Shown in pieces: positions 1-11,634 of a stretch of DNA of 64,000 nt (positions within the stretch are counted from its first letter, which is position 1; every line of letters begins with the position of its first letter). A program made the translations under genes and the position numbers. The stretch is from Lentinula raphanica (taxonomy: Eukaryota > Basidiomycota > Agaricomycetes > Agaricales > Omphalotaceae). A model generated the notes under the pieces. That model saw nothing but the letters and a program-made list of their open reading frames with translations, did no database searches and was not told where the DNA came from. Location: contig JANVFP010000026.1 in the NCBI GenBank assembly GCA_027919835.1, positions 496,001-560,000 on the forward strand. The letters are read 5' to 3'.

Positions 1-777
1 TCGGTCCCGAAGTGTTTTATTTCTTAGCAGATGATCAGTGGAATGGCAATGGGGTGCCCTCGCAATCCGAGCTGGCTTTCTATAATGAGCATGGGTTCTG
101 GGTCACCAGTGCGTTCTTGTATTTCCTCAAGGAACGCTTATGTTCAGCGTGTTTTCGTCATCACAGGCTCAGACTATATCCTGCGTCCGGAAGTCCTGGA
201 GTCAAACTTCTACGCCTGGCGTTCAACTGGTGACACCAAGTACATTGACCGAGCTGCCAGCGCTGTGGATAGCTTGATGAAATACCTGCCTCAACCTTCA
301 GGAGGATACGCTGGTCTCAATGACGTTGACGATCCCAGCGCTGGCTTCATTGACGACCAGGAATCGTTTTGGTTCGCAGAGGTATGGATGACCATCTACT
401 TCGTGGTTCCCTGATCTGAATGATCTTCTCAGGTGTTGAAATACTTGTCTGTGACACGTCTAGTTTTGAACGAATGTTATGTCTTACTTTTCTCGTCCAG
501 GTACTTGACCTTCGATGACCCAGAACACATCAGCCTAAACGACTGTCAGTATTGCGCTTCGCTATTCATCCCCTTCCGATACACTGACTTCGCGATTTTA
601 GATGTGCTCAACACCGAAGGACAACCCTTCGAAGCTCCTGCTGCCAAAGATGTCTACGGCAGCGGCCAGCCTGCAGTTGTCCCTGGGAAGTTCGTGAGCA
701 AGACCGGTCTGCCTTTACCAGCCATCAGTCCGAACAAGTTCTTGCCTTCTCCTTTGCCGACACCAACTGCTTCGTAA
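1..777 (+). CDS. GH47 class I alpha-1,2-mannosidase, C-terminal part
   Basis: This is the 3' end of a secretory-pathway alpha-mannosidase that trims alpha-1,2-linked mannose from N-glycans; the gene starts before the window. I read exons at 1-108, 167-381, 433-446, 501-544 and 602-777, with introns of 51-58 nt that all keep frame. Family motifs run in order: the Gly-Phe-Trp-Val stretch, YILRPEVLESNFYAWR (the RPE glutamate is catalytic in the family), QESFWFAEVLKYLYLTF (a second acidic active-site residue), and NTEGQPFEAP, whose Thr binds the catalytic calcium in known GH47 enzymes. About 185 residues are present of a family length near 500. The tail after NTEGQPF is short and Pro-rich and shows no retention signal. 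The stop is TAA at 775-777. Identification is firm; subcellular site (ER, Golgi or secreted) cannot be told from this part. Confidence 0.93.
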
Positions 778-862
778 AAGAGAATACTGCTAGAGAACAT
801 AACGAGTTGATTGATCAAACAGGATTTTCCACATGTTGATCATTATACACGAGCATCCATGG

Positions 863-2731
863 TCATAATCGATACAGCATATCATAACTTTGCCAATCTG
901 TTGTGTCCTCCTCTGAATCGTTTGCCTTCGTAATTATAGGAACTTCGGCTGATTGTCGTCGTCTCTCGTTCATCCGCGACAGATAAAGCCGTAGGCCCAA
1001 AGCCTCCACTATAACGAGAGCGTAACAGATCATGATGGAACGAAACGCTGTAGAATAAGTTGGTGCTTCCGATGTCTTGAAAAATTGTGGTCCGGCACTG
1101 CAAAACCATCAGCGATGGAAACAGACTTTGGAATTCTGTCGGGGACATACATGTTGCCTGCACAATATGCGAGGAAGAGGATTGCGGTGACCGTCATTTT
1201 CTTCGTGACCCCCTTGTAGTTGGTCGTCATCAAGGACATGGATAGTGGGAGAGCACCCGAACCTTTCAGACTAGTGAACTTGCGATTGGACAGTAACCGA
1301 GAAGATGACATACCAGTTGCAAGTAGATAATAGGCAAACAGTTTGACGCCCTGGCTAACCTTACTAGAGTAAATGAGGGCACTTCCTGCTACAGGTGCAA
1401 GGACCACAATGACTATAAGGTAGCAGGTAATGTTATCGTATTTTCCAGCGAGCCACCCGCTACAATGAGGTGTGATGATTGATGAAAACCCAGCGTCCGA
1501 AAAAGCACATACATACGTTATGAGAATCGTAGAAAATGCGATGAACGAGGAAGGTATTCCAACGAGGGTGGTTTGCAGGCTGGTAAAGCCAAAGCCCTAA
1601 CACACCAGAAACTTGATAAGGTAGTAGTACAATCGAGACGGGAGAGCTTACCTCTAGCACAAGATTGCCGAAATTTTGTGTTCCAGAGTTTGGTATCTCG
1701 TATGTCGAATAGGTGATTGATAAACGAACCGTGTATGGGTACTCACCTGTGTGCAAATTGAGATCCCAAAAAGAATCCAAGTTTTTGGGTCGATCAGACA
1801 CTCGATGACCTGCTCGGATTTCCAAGTGCTTGTTGTACGATTCGTCTTACCCGTTCCCTCTTGTGCTACCTTGTTGAGGATATGTTCTCTTTCTTCTTTG
1901 TCAAGGAAGCGTGACGATTCGATGCTATCAGGGAGTATGAATAGCATAATCATCCCCCACAAACCAGTAGGAACCCCAAAGATCTTTCAAAGGAAATTGG
2001 TTTCGTCGGTGAATGATGAGGATATCGAGTTTTACAAACTCATAACTCACAATGAATAACCACTGCCATGGGGCGATAGAGCTCTCAATTCTTCCGATGG
2101 CATATGCCAGGACGCTGGCGACGAAACCACCGAACGAATTACCAGCAAACCATGTCCCAGTCCTTAACGGAATTTCTTGTCGCGTGTACCACATTGAGGT
2201 CACAAATATAAATGCAGGAGTGGTCGTGCTTTCAACCATTCCCAACAGAAAGCGCACAGAGATTAAGCTCTTGAAATCGGTGCAAAGCGCAGTACAGGCA
2301 ACTATGAGTCCCCAGACGATGGTGTTGATCGATATATAGCGCCCAACAGGCAGTCTTTGGATTAGGAGAGTCGTAGGATATGTCCATGCCAAGTATCCAA
2401 AGTAGAAAGCACTGGAGACCCAGCTATACTGCTGGCCAACCAAATGCTGGGAGGAAAATGTCAACCACTGTTCGAGAGAAAGATTCACAGAACTAACGGT
2501 ATCATCCCTCAACCCGAACACAGCAGCACTTGACAAGATGACCTTGTCAATAAAATTGAAGTTATAGGTGATGAACATGATGGGCATGAGACGCCAATCG
2601 ATCTTTCGAAGGACTCGACGAGCAAAGATAGCATCTGTCTGAGAGGTATGAAAGCTCGGCGACGATAAGAGATTGCTCGAGGCTGTAGTAGGGGAAAGGG
2701 CTTCTAGCGGTTCTTCATCAGCTTTGCTCAT
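863..2731 (-). CDS. MFS transporter, DAL5/TNA1-like anion:cation symporter family
   Basis: A 12-TM plasma-membrane permease, probably for a small organic anion such as allantoate, nicotinate or a vitamin precursor; the substrate cannot be read from sequence. The start ATG is at 2729-2731. The N-terminus is hydrophilic and then reads DWRLMPIMFITYNFNFIDKV, matching the family's first helix with its R-x-x-P and D-K. Further family signatures follow: YFGYLAWTYPTTLLIQRLP in helix 2, FLLGMVESTTTPAF in helices 4-5, the IFGVPTGLWG turn, GFGFTSLQTTLVGIP in the second half, and GPQFFKTSEAP near the end. At least five introns of about 50-70 nt interrupt it; for example, one follows CTQ near 1745 and one precedes GPQFF near 1090. 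Translation of the last exon ends MLYRL with a TGA at 863-865. It lies tail-side to the GH47 gene and 372 bp downstream of the P450 stop on the same strand. It looks intact. Confidence 0.88.
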
Positions 2732-3103
2732 CGTTGTGAATGGCCTTAAAGCATCGATAAATTTGGATATGACACAGGAGCCTGAGGAGAGAAGGTGGAA
2801 GTGCCAACCACCGTTAAGATCTGAAGCTCACGCATCGTTATCATGGTCTTCAAGAAGCGAGGGACGCCTTTTCACACGAAATCTGCCTTCAGCGGCAATT
2901 GATTGATCGACGAAATTGCAATTGTCTACCTTGAGACTTGGACTAAGCCTGGACTAAGCACACATTGAACAATGTATAAACGACAGTTATGAGCCATAAG
3001 CATAAGTACATCGCCCTTCTTCGATGGAGATGTGACTAGAGTATTGCCTGGTATTGTTTCAAGTACTACTAAGTAGTGCAATCAAAAACTTGGACAGGAA
3101 TGT
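2732..3103. other. intergenic region between MFS start and P450 stop
   Basis: It holds the upstream region of the minus-strand MFS gene and the 3' flank of the P450 gene. I see no supported coding exon: the plus-strand open frame across 2673-2906 is the antisense of the MFS N-terminus. No clear TATA box or repeat was noticed. Confidence 0.5.
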
Positions 3104-5366
3104 TCATGCAGAAGATGTGCCGAGAATGAGATCCTGCGCTTTCTGATTACGAGGAATAATGGAGGATTGATATGGTTTGGGATGGCTGAAGAGGAAACGA
3201 TAAATATATCTATGGTTTGATGGGAGTGGCTTAGTATACGTACCTGAATACGCCAGTGGTATACTCTCCTGCTATATCAATCTCACTCCCCTTCTCACTG
3301 TCTCTCGCCTTACCAAGTTTGAATGTTGCCAGAACGGAAACAACAGCAAGCCAGACTGTATTGTCAGCCATGTACCTTCCAGCGCAGGCGCTGCCAAGAC
3401 ATATATTCAAATACGTCTCTTGTAGGATGCAAGGATATATCTCAATGACTTACCGTCTACCGAATCCGAAGGCAGTGATGTTCTTGATGTTCGTGAAAGG
3501 GCCTTTGGGGCGGTCAAGGTGACGTTCCGGCAAAAATTCAGTTGGGTTTGTGTAGAATTCCTCGTCTCTGTTCATGGCCCTGGAAGATCATCAACCTCAA
3601 ATCAGCGAAAATCCAGATCATTCGAAACGCACCATATATTGGGAATCACTAGACATCCTGTAGACCGTCACTTCATATGTAGCGGGAATAGTAGCACTGA
3701 GTGTTCACCTTTGGGTATATAATAGCCACGATAGAAATCGTCGTTCACAGAGACGTGAGGTACACCTGAATCGTTTTCACTTCAGCGTTACATTGAACGG
3801 GGAACCCGAGGGCATTCGTTTTGCGTACCATTAGGTAGAGGTGGGTATAGTCGCATCACTTCCCGATAGATAGCTTCGACATAAGGCAGCGACGAACGGT
3901 CCTCAAATGTGGGTAATCGATCTTGTCCAATCACGCGGTCTATTTCCTCTTGCCCTTTTCTCTGTATATCTGGAAGGAGACACATGGAAAGGAGGAAGGA
4001 ACTGATTGAAGACATAGTCTGAATGTGTATGTATTCAAGACCATTAGTCAAATGAGTATCAGTGATATGCGCCAATAATTCTGGTAACATACCGTATCTG
4101 CTGCAGCTGTTGAAAAATGCAAATCGTATGGTCATTGAGATATAAACATACTGTGTACAATTCTTACCAGCATAACTGAGGAGTCCCATTCTTCTCACAG
4201 CTTGTGTCATTTCGGGGTCGCCTTGATGTTGGATTGCTAGCTCAGCAATCATTGAGGATTTCAAGCCTTTCACCTATGAGTACAACGATTTCAATTTATC
4301 ATTCGGAGTCATTTATTCAGAGAAGCATACAGTCATCCTCACCTGGTTTTCCATAGCCATGTCGAATGGCACCGCATTCATCTTTTCAATTCTCTCCGAA
4401 CATTGTCCAGCAACTTTTTTGAACCTACATCCAGGGAACCAAGAGGGAAAATAATACAACCAGGGAAACCGTTCAATCACAGGGAAACTACCAGGATTTA
4501 TAACCTCGTCGATGAGCTCCAACACCTCCATAGCCATTTTGATGAGAGGATCATCAGAACGAACTTCAAGCCCATAGACAGAAGAGAGCACTAGTGACTG
4601 TGAAAGTCTGTTCAAGAAGATGGAGGTACAGCGTTGTGAGTAAAGGAAGGGTGTAGTCAGATAATATAACTCCATACTCTATAGTATGTTGCATGAATTC
4701 ATGCGGGGAACTTGCAAGCTGGCGGAGAAAGTTGTGAACCTTGTCGTATTGATGTGGATGGAAACGGTCGATGGTGGCTGGACGGAAGTTGTGTAGAAAT
4801 AGTTTCCTGTCCCGACGCCATTCATCAGAGAATCTCTTCATGAATGCCAGTTCGGAACGTTTGTTATCTGGACATTCTATGATACCAAAGAAACGTACCG
4901 CTATTGAGAATATATTATGGATTCCGCTTCTACGTCACGGTAGGGGCTTGTCAGTTGAGCCTTGTCTGCAGAAGGCCACGAAGAGCACTTACAGTTTGAT
5001 CATAGGAGTTATTTGTCGATCAGAGTAGTTGCTGGCTCGTTTCTCCAAGAGATCATTCACGACTCTGGAAGTGTTCAGTATCAATATGTTCTTCTCCTGC
5101 AGGTAGACCAGTTCGCCTTGCCGACTCAGTCAGTATTCGCTAGCTTATGTATAGCTTTGAGGTTACGAATACATACCATATTCTTTTCCCCATTGCTGAA
5201 ATTTGATCCAGGCGTTCTCAGCTGGCATCTCGCTGGCCGGTGGACCAGGAGGATGAAGCAGCGTTTTGTTGGGACGTTGTCGTCGTTTCGAGAAGATTAG
5301 GTAGGTGAAAGTCAAAATAGTCACTACCATCACTGGCATTGCCAGCCTCTGCAGTGAGATGGACAT
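3104..5366 (-). CDS. cytochrome P450 monooxygenase
   Basis: A heme-thiolate monooxygenase, probably ER-anchored. I chose ATG 5366 because it puts a hydrophobic anchor at residues 6-26, followed by a basic stretch and the HPPGPP hinge; an in-frame ATG at 5525 would add about 53 hydrophilic residues. Motifs in order are: I-helix AAADTT (joined across two introns around 4020-4190), EVMR of the ExxR motif in EAIYREVMRLYPP, FLPERH at the PERF site, and the heme loop FGFGRRVCLGSACAGRYMAD with its Cys, split by an intron near 3440. The C-terminal exon ends GTSSA with TGA at 3104-3106. About ten short introns are present. The I-helix has Ala where the family consensus (A/G)GX(D/E)T(T/S) has Gly. Substrate is unknown; the neighbours do not form an evident pathway. 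Confidence 0.92.
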
Positions 5367-5525
5367 TTCGAGTAAGAGAGTAGTAGGAAAACCCCTGACG
5401 TTGAAAAGTTGCTCATTTATGAGATTACTATTCGGTCGGTCGTTGTTCTTGACTGTCCAGAGTTTGGATTTGTCACCAGGTATAGGAACAAAGAGCTTTA
5501 TGACAGCATCACACCAAAAGCTCAT

Positions 5526-5850
5526 CTTGAAATGTGGGAGACAGGGTGAATGAGTGAATGAGGACCGTCAGTAACTCAAGACATTAGACCCGAATTGATT
5601 CTTGAACTGCACCACATCGGGTCGCGGAATTCTTCGAACCACCGAGGCTGATGATCGAGAGAAGAGAACGAGGGCAAGACTATCAGCAGGACTATCAGAA
5701 GCATCCTTATCGTGGTTAAGGTTAAAGGAGGGTTGAAGACGGCAAGAGTAAGAGTTCTCACACGAAATTCAACGCAGTGGCAAAGGATTCTATTTCTTGC
5801 AAACTTTGGGTATGATACAATTGTGAAAGTTACCAATGTACAGAATACAG
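5526..5850. other. intergenic region upstream of the P450 gene
   Basis: It lies between the P450 gene (possible upstream ATG at 5525) and the stop of the next minus-strand gene at 5851. A 92-codon minus-strand frame across 5576-5854 shows no recognisable domain and is probably a chance frame. Nothing else was seen. Confidence 0.4.
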
Positions 5851-7245
5851 TCATGAGAATACGCCGTTCGCAATCATGGCGATAGACCTAGTCCTCCTCC
5901 GGTGAAGATATGGCTTCTGCTCCGCCGCTATTGACAGCAGTTGGTAATCTTTCTCAATTTCTACATGAGTATCACCCTGCCTGTCTGCTTTCAAATCTTC
6001 CGTATTGCTTGACGTTTGGTTCAACATGTCTACCCTCCATTGACGGCCAAAGATTGGAGCGCTTCCATTCCTAGAATGTCGCAGTAATTGAATAGTTGTG
6101 GAAGATGGTAGAGAGAAGAATTCTTCCGGTGTCAGGAGAGGTATACTTTTTCTCGTCGCCACCGTAGCAAGCTGACGTTTGGAATCCACGGAGCGAATAG
6201 AATGAGTGTAATCAGACGAGGCGACGGAAAATCGACTTCGTGGAAAATCAGAGACTATGTCGATAACCTTGGGTCTTTGAGTTTTCTGCTGAGGAGGTTT
6301 GAACGAAGTAGCACTGATCGAGTTTCTACCCAACCCAAAATACGACAAAAGCGAATCACGGTGGTTACAGAAAGGTGAGATTTGACTAGGAAGCTTCATC
6401 CATGTTGGAAAGGTGGGAGACACAGGTTGAGTGAAGTGAAAGTCGCAATTCTTCGCATTGATTCCAGGTGACACCGCGCCCGACTTTTCCAAGTCATTCA
6501 ATACGAGTTGGGCACCCATGTCGGCGTGGACGTTACGAGTGAACAGTGTACCACGAAGACGCCTCATGTTGAGTAGCACGCAAGTGATCATCGAAAACGC
6601 GATCAGACCAGAGACTACGCTACCAACGACGACAGTTGTGTGGCGGGAAGCATCAGAAGTGACAGCCGGGATACTTGACTCGTGAGCAATGTAAGGGTTT
6701 GATACCGTGGTGCTAGGCGAGGCGGTCGAGATGTGCGAGTAGGACGAGACTGGAGCCGTGGTATGGACAACAATCCCTGGCGCGAACAGAGACGGCACAA
6801 ATACATCCTGAGTGACATCCGAGGTGGTTATGGTTGAGATAGACGTTTGAGTAGGCGTTGAATAAGTGCTGGACACAGCACCCGAGTCCGAGGCTTCGGC
6901 AAATCCAGTGACGATCAAAGCCGGACCATCCACAAACGGAGTGAACTCGACGCAACTTGAATCGCTCAGGGTGATCGGAACGATATCGGGAATTATCTCA
7001 ATCGGAGCAGCTGGTGGAAACAAGTCAATCTGGGCCGGTGAAGGAATGTTGAACTTGGTGAGAGTATCGTTAGCTTCTGGATTTTCAGCTGGCATGAACA
7101 GAACACCATCTATTTGTGATATCTCTGGTACTTCCTGTTCGGAGTCTTTGTGCGATACGGGATGGGCGAGAACGTTCGTGGTAAGACTGGTAGCAACAAG
7201 TTGGAGTACTTCGAGAAGTAGGATTGTGCTTGAGGCGGAAGGCAT
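5851..7245 (-). CDS. single-pass membrane protein with signal peptide, Ser/Thr-rich ectodomain
   Basis: An intronless 464-residue ORF with ATG at 7243-7245 and a stop at 5851. Residues 1-28 look like a signal peptide ending after VLAHP. An ectodomain of about 180 residues follows, rich in Ser, Thr and Pro and probably O-glycosylated. A transmembrane helix lies near residue 210 (VVVGSVVSGLIAFSMITCVL), followed by basic residues MRRLRG. The cytoplasmic tail of about 230 residues is Ser-rich and basic and carries SRFSVASS-like and RKSIPLLTPEEFF segments. This layout fits fungal wall- or surface-anchored membrane proteins (Mid2/Wsc-like topology), but I recognise no named domain. Function is unknown; surface sensing or attachment is only a suggestion from topology. 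Confidence 0.75.
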   Translation of the reverse strand: MPSASSTILLLEVLQLVATSLTTNVLAHPVSHKDSEQEVPEISQIDGVLFMPAENPEANDTLTKFNIPSPAQIDLFPPAAPIEIIPDIVPITLSDSSCVEFTPFVDGPALIVTGFAEASDSGAVSSTYSTPTQTSISTITTSDVTQDVFVPSLFAPGIVVHTTAPVSSYSHISTASPSTTVSNPYIAHESSIPAVTSDASRHTTVVVGSVVSGLIAFSMITCVLLNMRRLRGTLFTRNVHADMGAQLVLNDLEKSGAVSPGINAKNCDFHFTQPVSPTFPTWMKLPSQISPFCNHRDSLLSYFGLGRNSISATSFKPPQQKTQRPKVIDIVSDFPRSRFSVASSDYTHSIRSVDSKRQLATVATRKSIPLLTPEEFFSLPSSTTIQLLRHSRNGSAPIFGRQWRVDMLNQTSSNTEDLKADRQGDTHVEIEKDYQLLSIAAEQKPYLHRRRTRSIAMIANGVFS

Positions 7246-7527
7246 AGTGAGTGATAGAAACAGTTACGTAGGTGTAAAAGAGTGTAGAATGCCGTCTGGC
7301 GAGCAGGTGTAGGTGGAAGTATAGAAGAAAGAGTTGTTTTGACTTCTGTATTCAACCGAGTGACTTGAGTATGTAGAACTTAGAATTCAACTGGTCTCCC
7401 AAAGGCGGAAAATTCAAGTTATACCTCTTGACACTATCGAGTGGAGGTACTCATCAACAGAATTCGACTGAAATTTTACATGATACATTTTCTGAAGGCA
7501 AAGGTACGATATTCTGGTTCTAATTTT

Positions 7528-9625
7528 TCACTTCATCAAATCTGAGATTCCTTTCGGAAGCACTGGTCTCTTTTTCCATTCCTCAATCCAGCCCATCTTG
7601 TGTTTATCCCCGCTTCGATCGAAAGGCAGACCAAACACGCCCGTAACAAGCCAAATATCTTTTCTCTTCTCCTCATGACTAGCGCGCAACACAGGAAGCA
7701 CCGCACGCGCCGATATCAAGTTGGTATTGGCATCCGTTCGAAGAGCTTGACCCGTCCTAGTCACGTCTGGAGAAAGATCGACAATACCAGCGACCCCAGC
7801 CTTCGACACAACGCGTGCGAGGCCGCCAGATGCAAAAGTACCTTCGCTCTCAGATTCCTCTCCGTCCTGGATAGGGTCGAGAGCTCTTTGGTCCTGTCCT
7901 TGCCCATAAATAGCCCAACCACCCTCAGCAGTAGACAAGACTCGGTCACCATCCTGCATTCGGATACGATGGACGCGGATATGCCACAATGGGGCATGAG
8001 AAGTAGGGGGTATAAGCCAAGTCTCGATTTCCACATCCGGGTAAGGATACCACATAGAACGGAGCCATCGGTTCTCATCGTTTCCCTCGAATCGTGCTTC
8101 CTTGGTAACCCGCCGACATTTCCACGTCTCTTCCGCGTCTCCACTTATAGCTAGCGTACTATCTCCACCAAGCTCCTCTAAGGTCAACGATGCGACAGGT
8201 ACACTGTAACCGAACGCCGCCGAATATGCGAATTTGCCATATTTCGCCGCACTTTGCTTCACAGGGTAGGAACATTGTTGGCCGGAAGAAAGAAGGTATG
8301 TGTGTCCACCCAAATTGGTGGTGATCTGCAAAGCGTGCTTCATCACTCGGATGGTATTCCGAAGGCTTGCTGGATATTCCTCCTCTTCTGCAGTCCAGAA
8401 TAAGCTGGACTCTGGGAGGGCAAGGCAGATGAATGCTTTGCAGGCCCAATACGGAGAGCCAGGAGAATTGTAGTTTTCGAGGAGATTATGGTTTGGATAT
8501 GAAAATCCAAGAGTGAGAATACCAGAGCGATCGAATGCACCAGGCTGAGTGTGAGCCCAGTAACGAATGTTACGGAGTTGTAGTCCTTTGATGACACCCC
8601 AAGTAAGAGGTGCCGGAAGGGAGTAGTCCACTCCATCTTCACCATTGGCGGGATCGAACGCGAAAGCAAGGGCTGACCAGAAGGCAGACATGGCAAAACG
8701 GTAGACCAAACTTCGTCCAAACAGGATCGCGCGACCTAAAATAGAGTCAGAATTGGACCAAGATAGGAAGCCTGGTAATGAGTACCTTCTGAATCAAAGT
8801 AATGAACGAAATCTAGTGCAAACATGCGCGCCCTGTTTCTGAACTCCTCGCAACGCATAGGGTCCTTTTTCTGTGCGAGCTTGCTGTAGAGGAGCTGCGC
8901 CACCTGGATAGCGAAAGACGAAGAATAGTAGTCGAGTTGAACGATACCCTCGGGTCCGTCCCTAGACCACCCGTCGCCGATATAGAAAGTATCGAGATGA
9001 TCCAAATCAGCCTTCATCCGATTTGGGTCGGCGCGAGGTGAATTAACTCTTGAAAGACCGAGATTAGCAAAAACCTGGGAGATCGAGGGTTATTCAGTCA
9101 GACGAAGAGAGTTTGAGAAGGAAGTACCCTGAACCAAAGCCAGTTGGTGTTTGGCATCTCCTTATCATTCATACCGCCTAGCCAATTCCCTATATTGACC
9201 TTGTCCGTTTCACTTAGCGGCTCCCAAAATTCGTGTCCAGCTACAGACAGCGCATACCCGATGGCGGAGCATTCTACCATTCTCTGGTCCTTGTCCCTCA
9301 TGCTTCCCCAAAACTCTCGGTTTTTGGGATCAGTTCCACTTCCTAATCCGCTGCACCAACGAGAGACTCCACTATAAGTCCCTCCGCCGGCTAAGAGAGA
9401 AGCTAGACCCCAGATAGGACGTGAAAAGCCTTCGAGTTGAGCTGCTACTTCATCAAAGTGAGTGGCAGTGTGTCCTAGATGAATCCTAGCACCGTTTGGG
9501 GAGGTACAAGGTTCGAGAGCATCGAGCATGGAAGCCAAGAAAGATGCAACGTCCGTGCGGGATCGCAATGGGTTCAACTTGGCCTTTTCATGGAACGGCG
9601 AAGACGACATGAAGGTGTTCTCCAT
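7528..9625 (-). CDS. DUF2264 domain protein
   Basis: Three exons (9128-9625, 8786-9074, 7528-8735) with two introns of about 50 nt give a protein of about 660 residues. ATG is at 9623-9625. The N-terminal half carries the DUF2264 signature: [56 protein letters not shown], then [14 protein letters not shown] and [11 protein letters not shown]. The pattern of Trp, Asp and Gly-rich loops suggests an alpha/alpha-barrel like that of carbohydrate-active enzymes, but no activity is established that I can cite. The C-terminal half contains a beta-rich region with [17 protein letters not shown]. No signal peptide is obvious, so a cytosolic protein is likely. The gene is head-to-head with the RecA-like gene, with 231 bp between start codons. 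Confidence 0.85.
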
Positions 9626-9856
9626 AGCTGATAGCGAATAAAAAGAGACTGGTCTTTAGAGCGGACTCCATTTTTATGCCTCTTGGTCGTGATCATGAGC
9701 TCGAGGGAATTCGCAGCGGTTTCGCCAAACTGATCATGCGGTCCGGCTCGGGCCACATAAGCGGATAATCCTCGGCCCGATACTGGGGTATCCGTTTAAG
9801 CGCCCTTCTTTAACAGTACACCACCACCACTCGGTTCCTCCGTGAATCGCATCGCG

Positions 9857-11189
9857 ATGAACGCTCAATCGCAGCGTCTATCTTCTCTTCCGATACCTCT
9901 ATCCACCCTCGCGGCTCTCACCAAAGCTGGGTACGATACTCTCGATGACATACCACAATCCGGCTCAGCGAAGCAGCTCTCAGACGGTCGGGATAACGCG
10001 TCTAATCTAAACGAAGGAGTCTGATAGATGATGTTCAAAGTGCTCAAACTTCCGTCCGGGATCTCGCAAACTCTGTATTCTTCTTCACAAACTCTGACAA
10101 GCGGTGGCCCCTCTGGTTTGCCCTCTACACAATCAGCTGCTACCTTGATCGGGTCAAGCAAGCATAAGCCAAGACTGTTTACCACGTACTGTCCGCCGTT
10201 GGATACATTGCTGAACGGTGGCCTAAACGAGGGCGGGATCTTGGAGCTGTCCGGTCCTCCAGGCAGCTTGAAAGAGCGCATTCTCCTCAATATTGTTCGC
10301 TCATTTGTAGAATCCGGTAAACATGTTCTTTTCATTGGTAGGTGTTGTGTTGTTCGCACTAGAATCATGAGTGTATCTCTGGCTCTAGATTGTCAACTTA
10401 TGTTCAATCCTGGTATGATATACGAGCATACAAAAGGTATTCCGATGTTTCCCTTCTCAATTTGGGGAAATAACTTTCGGTTCAGATATTCCTGCAGCGC
10501 ACAAACTTGTCTCTTTTCACAAGATACTGAGTTTAACAGAGCTCTTGATGTTTATGAACAATTTGTCTTCGTTCAATGTCAGCTCTTTTTGTGCTTGTCA
10601 ACTTATCCGTGATTCAAACGATTATCGCTAGAACTCTTTTGATTTACTTGCCATCAGTTGCATAACGTTTCCCTTTCAGAACACTCAACTCACAGGTTCT
10701 GTCAGAAACAACATTCTCGAAAAGATCAAGCAGGTAATAACAAAACTCACTATCTCCCAAACTGTCACTGTAAGGGCTTTTTGTTTCGCTTCAAATCCGT
10801 TGACGTCAGTACCACTGCCAGATTGTAATCACATCGCAACTCGTCACCAAGCTCGTCAATGTGGACGGCACCACGGGAAACTTTGATACTGTAGGGGCGA
10901 AGGGTGTCATGGTTCCACCATTAGGTTTGTGTGTCCGAACCATGTCCGGTGACTAGTGGTCCAAACGACTTTTGGAAGGTCCCTCGTACCTGCCTTCTGG
11001 GAAAGCTTTCAGAGTATTAGTGGCTTTGAACAGCCCGACACTCCACGACGGGTAAAGCCAGATCTATTCCACTTCATTTCATGACGTGAAATCTCGACTA
11101 CTAGCGTCGTTCGCCTGCTCTCCCCGCACAAACCGGGACTTGTTCCCGAAGATATACCCATCAGGCTATCGTTCGGCAAGTGTTTCTAG
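9857..11189 (+). CDS. RecA/RAD51-paralogue-like ATPase (probable recombination repair protein)
   Basis: A probable nuclear RAD51-paralogue ATPase. ATG at 9857 is chosen; an upstream in-frame GTG at 9842 is not a likely start. The N-terminus (TLAALTKAGYDTLDDI) resembles the helix-hairpin-helix segment of RAD51 proteins. The core has PLDTLLNGGLNEGG, a Walker A GPPGSLKE and a Walker B-like FDLLAIS (exon beginning near 10674). Further parts are IVITSQLVTKL, GAKGVMVPPL, SYLPSGKAFRVLVAL and a terminal VVRLLSPH exon with TAG at 11187-11189. Six or more introns are needed. Two joins are unclear: the route from the first exon (frame closed by TGA at 10022) to the Walker A exon, and an in-frame TAG at 10954-10956 that needs an atypical 51-nt intron to be removed. 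It may be intact with unusual splicing or partly decayed. Confidence 0.72.
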
Positions 11190-11634
11190 GTGTTTCTGTA
11201 CAGAAACCCCTGTTTGACTTTTTGACTACAATCTCATATCATAGAGCATCATCATCCCCTGAAGTGAAGTGGTAACTTCAAAAGTCATCGGTACCCAGCC
11301 GCACTGCAGAGTGCTGCTGAGGGTCAAGACATTCGACATTCAGTACAAGTCAGTACAGATAGAACCGCCCGCCTCTTCCAGCTTGTACAAGTTGTCCAAC
11401 TTGTTTCGTAAAAACTTGGCAATGAAGATCTGAGTTGCGAGCTTTTTGTTGCGATCTTTCCCCTTTCTGTGACTTTTCCCTTCAATTGGCAAATCCTTCT
11501 GATCAACCTGAGCCACAATTTTGCTGATATATATATCATGATTCATTATAAAGTAGGCAACGCGTACGTCCACGACCTCCTCATAGTTCGCTTGTCTCTT
11601 TTCTGTTTGTTCCCCCCATCTCAAATTCTCCGCA
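11190..11634. promoter_or_regulatory. intergenic region with TATA-like run upstream of alpha/beta hydrolase
   Basis: No gene is supported here. A TATATATA run lies at about 11529-11536, roughly 100 bp before the ATG at 11635, a plausible core promoter spacing for the downstream gene. The overlapping minus-strand frames at 11324-11645 show no domain. Confidence 0.4.
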
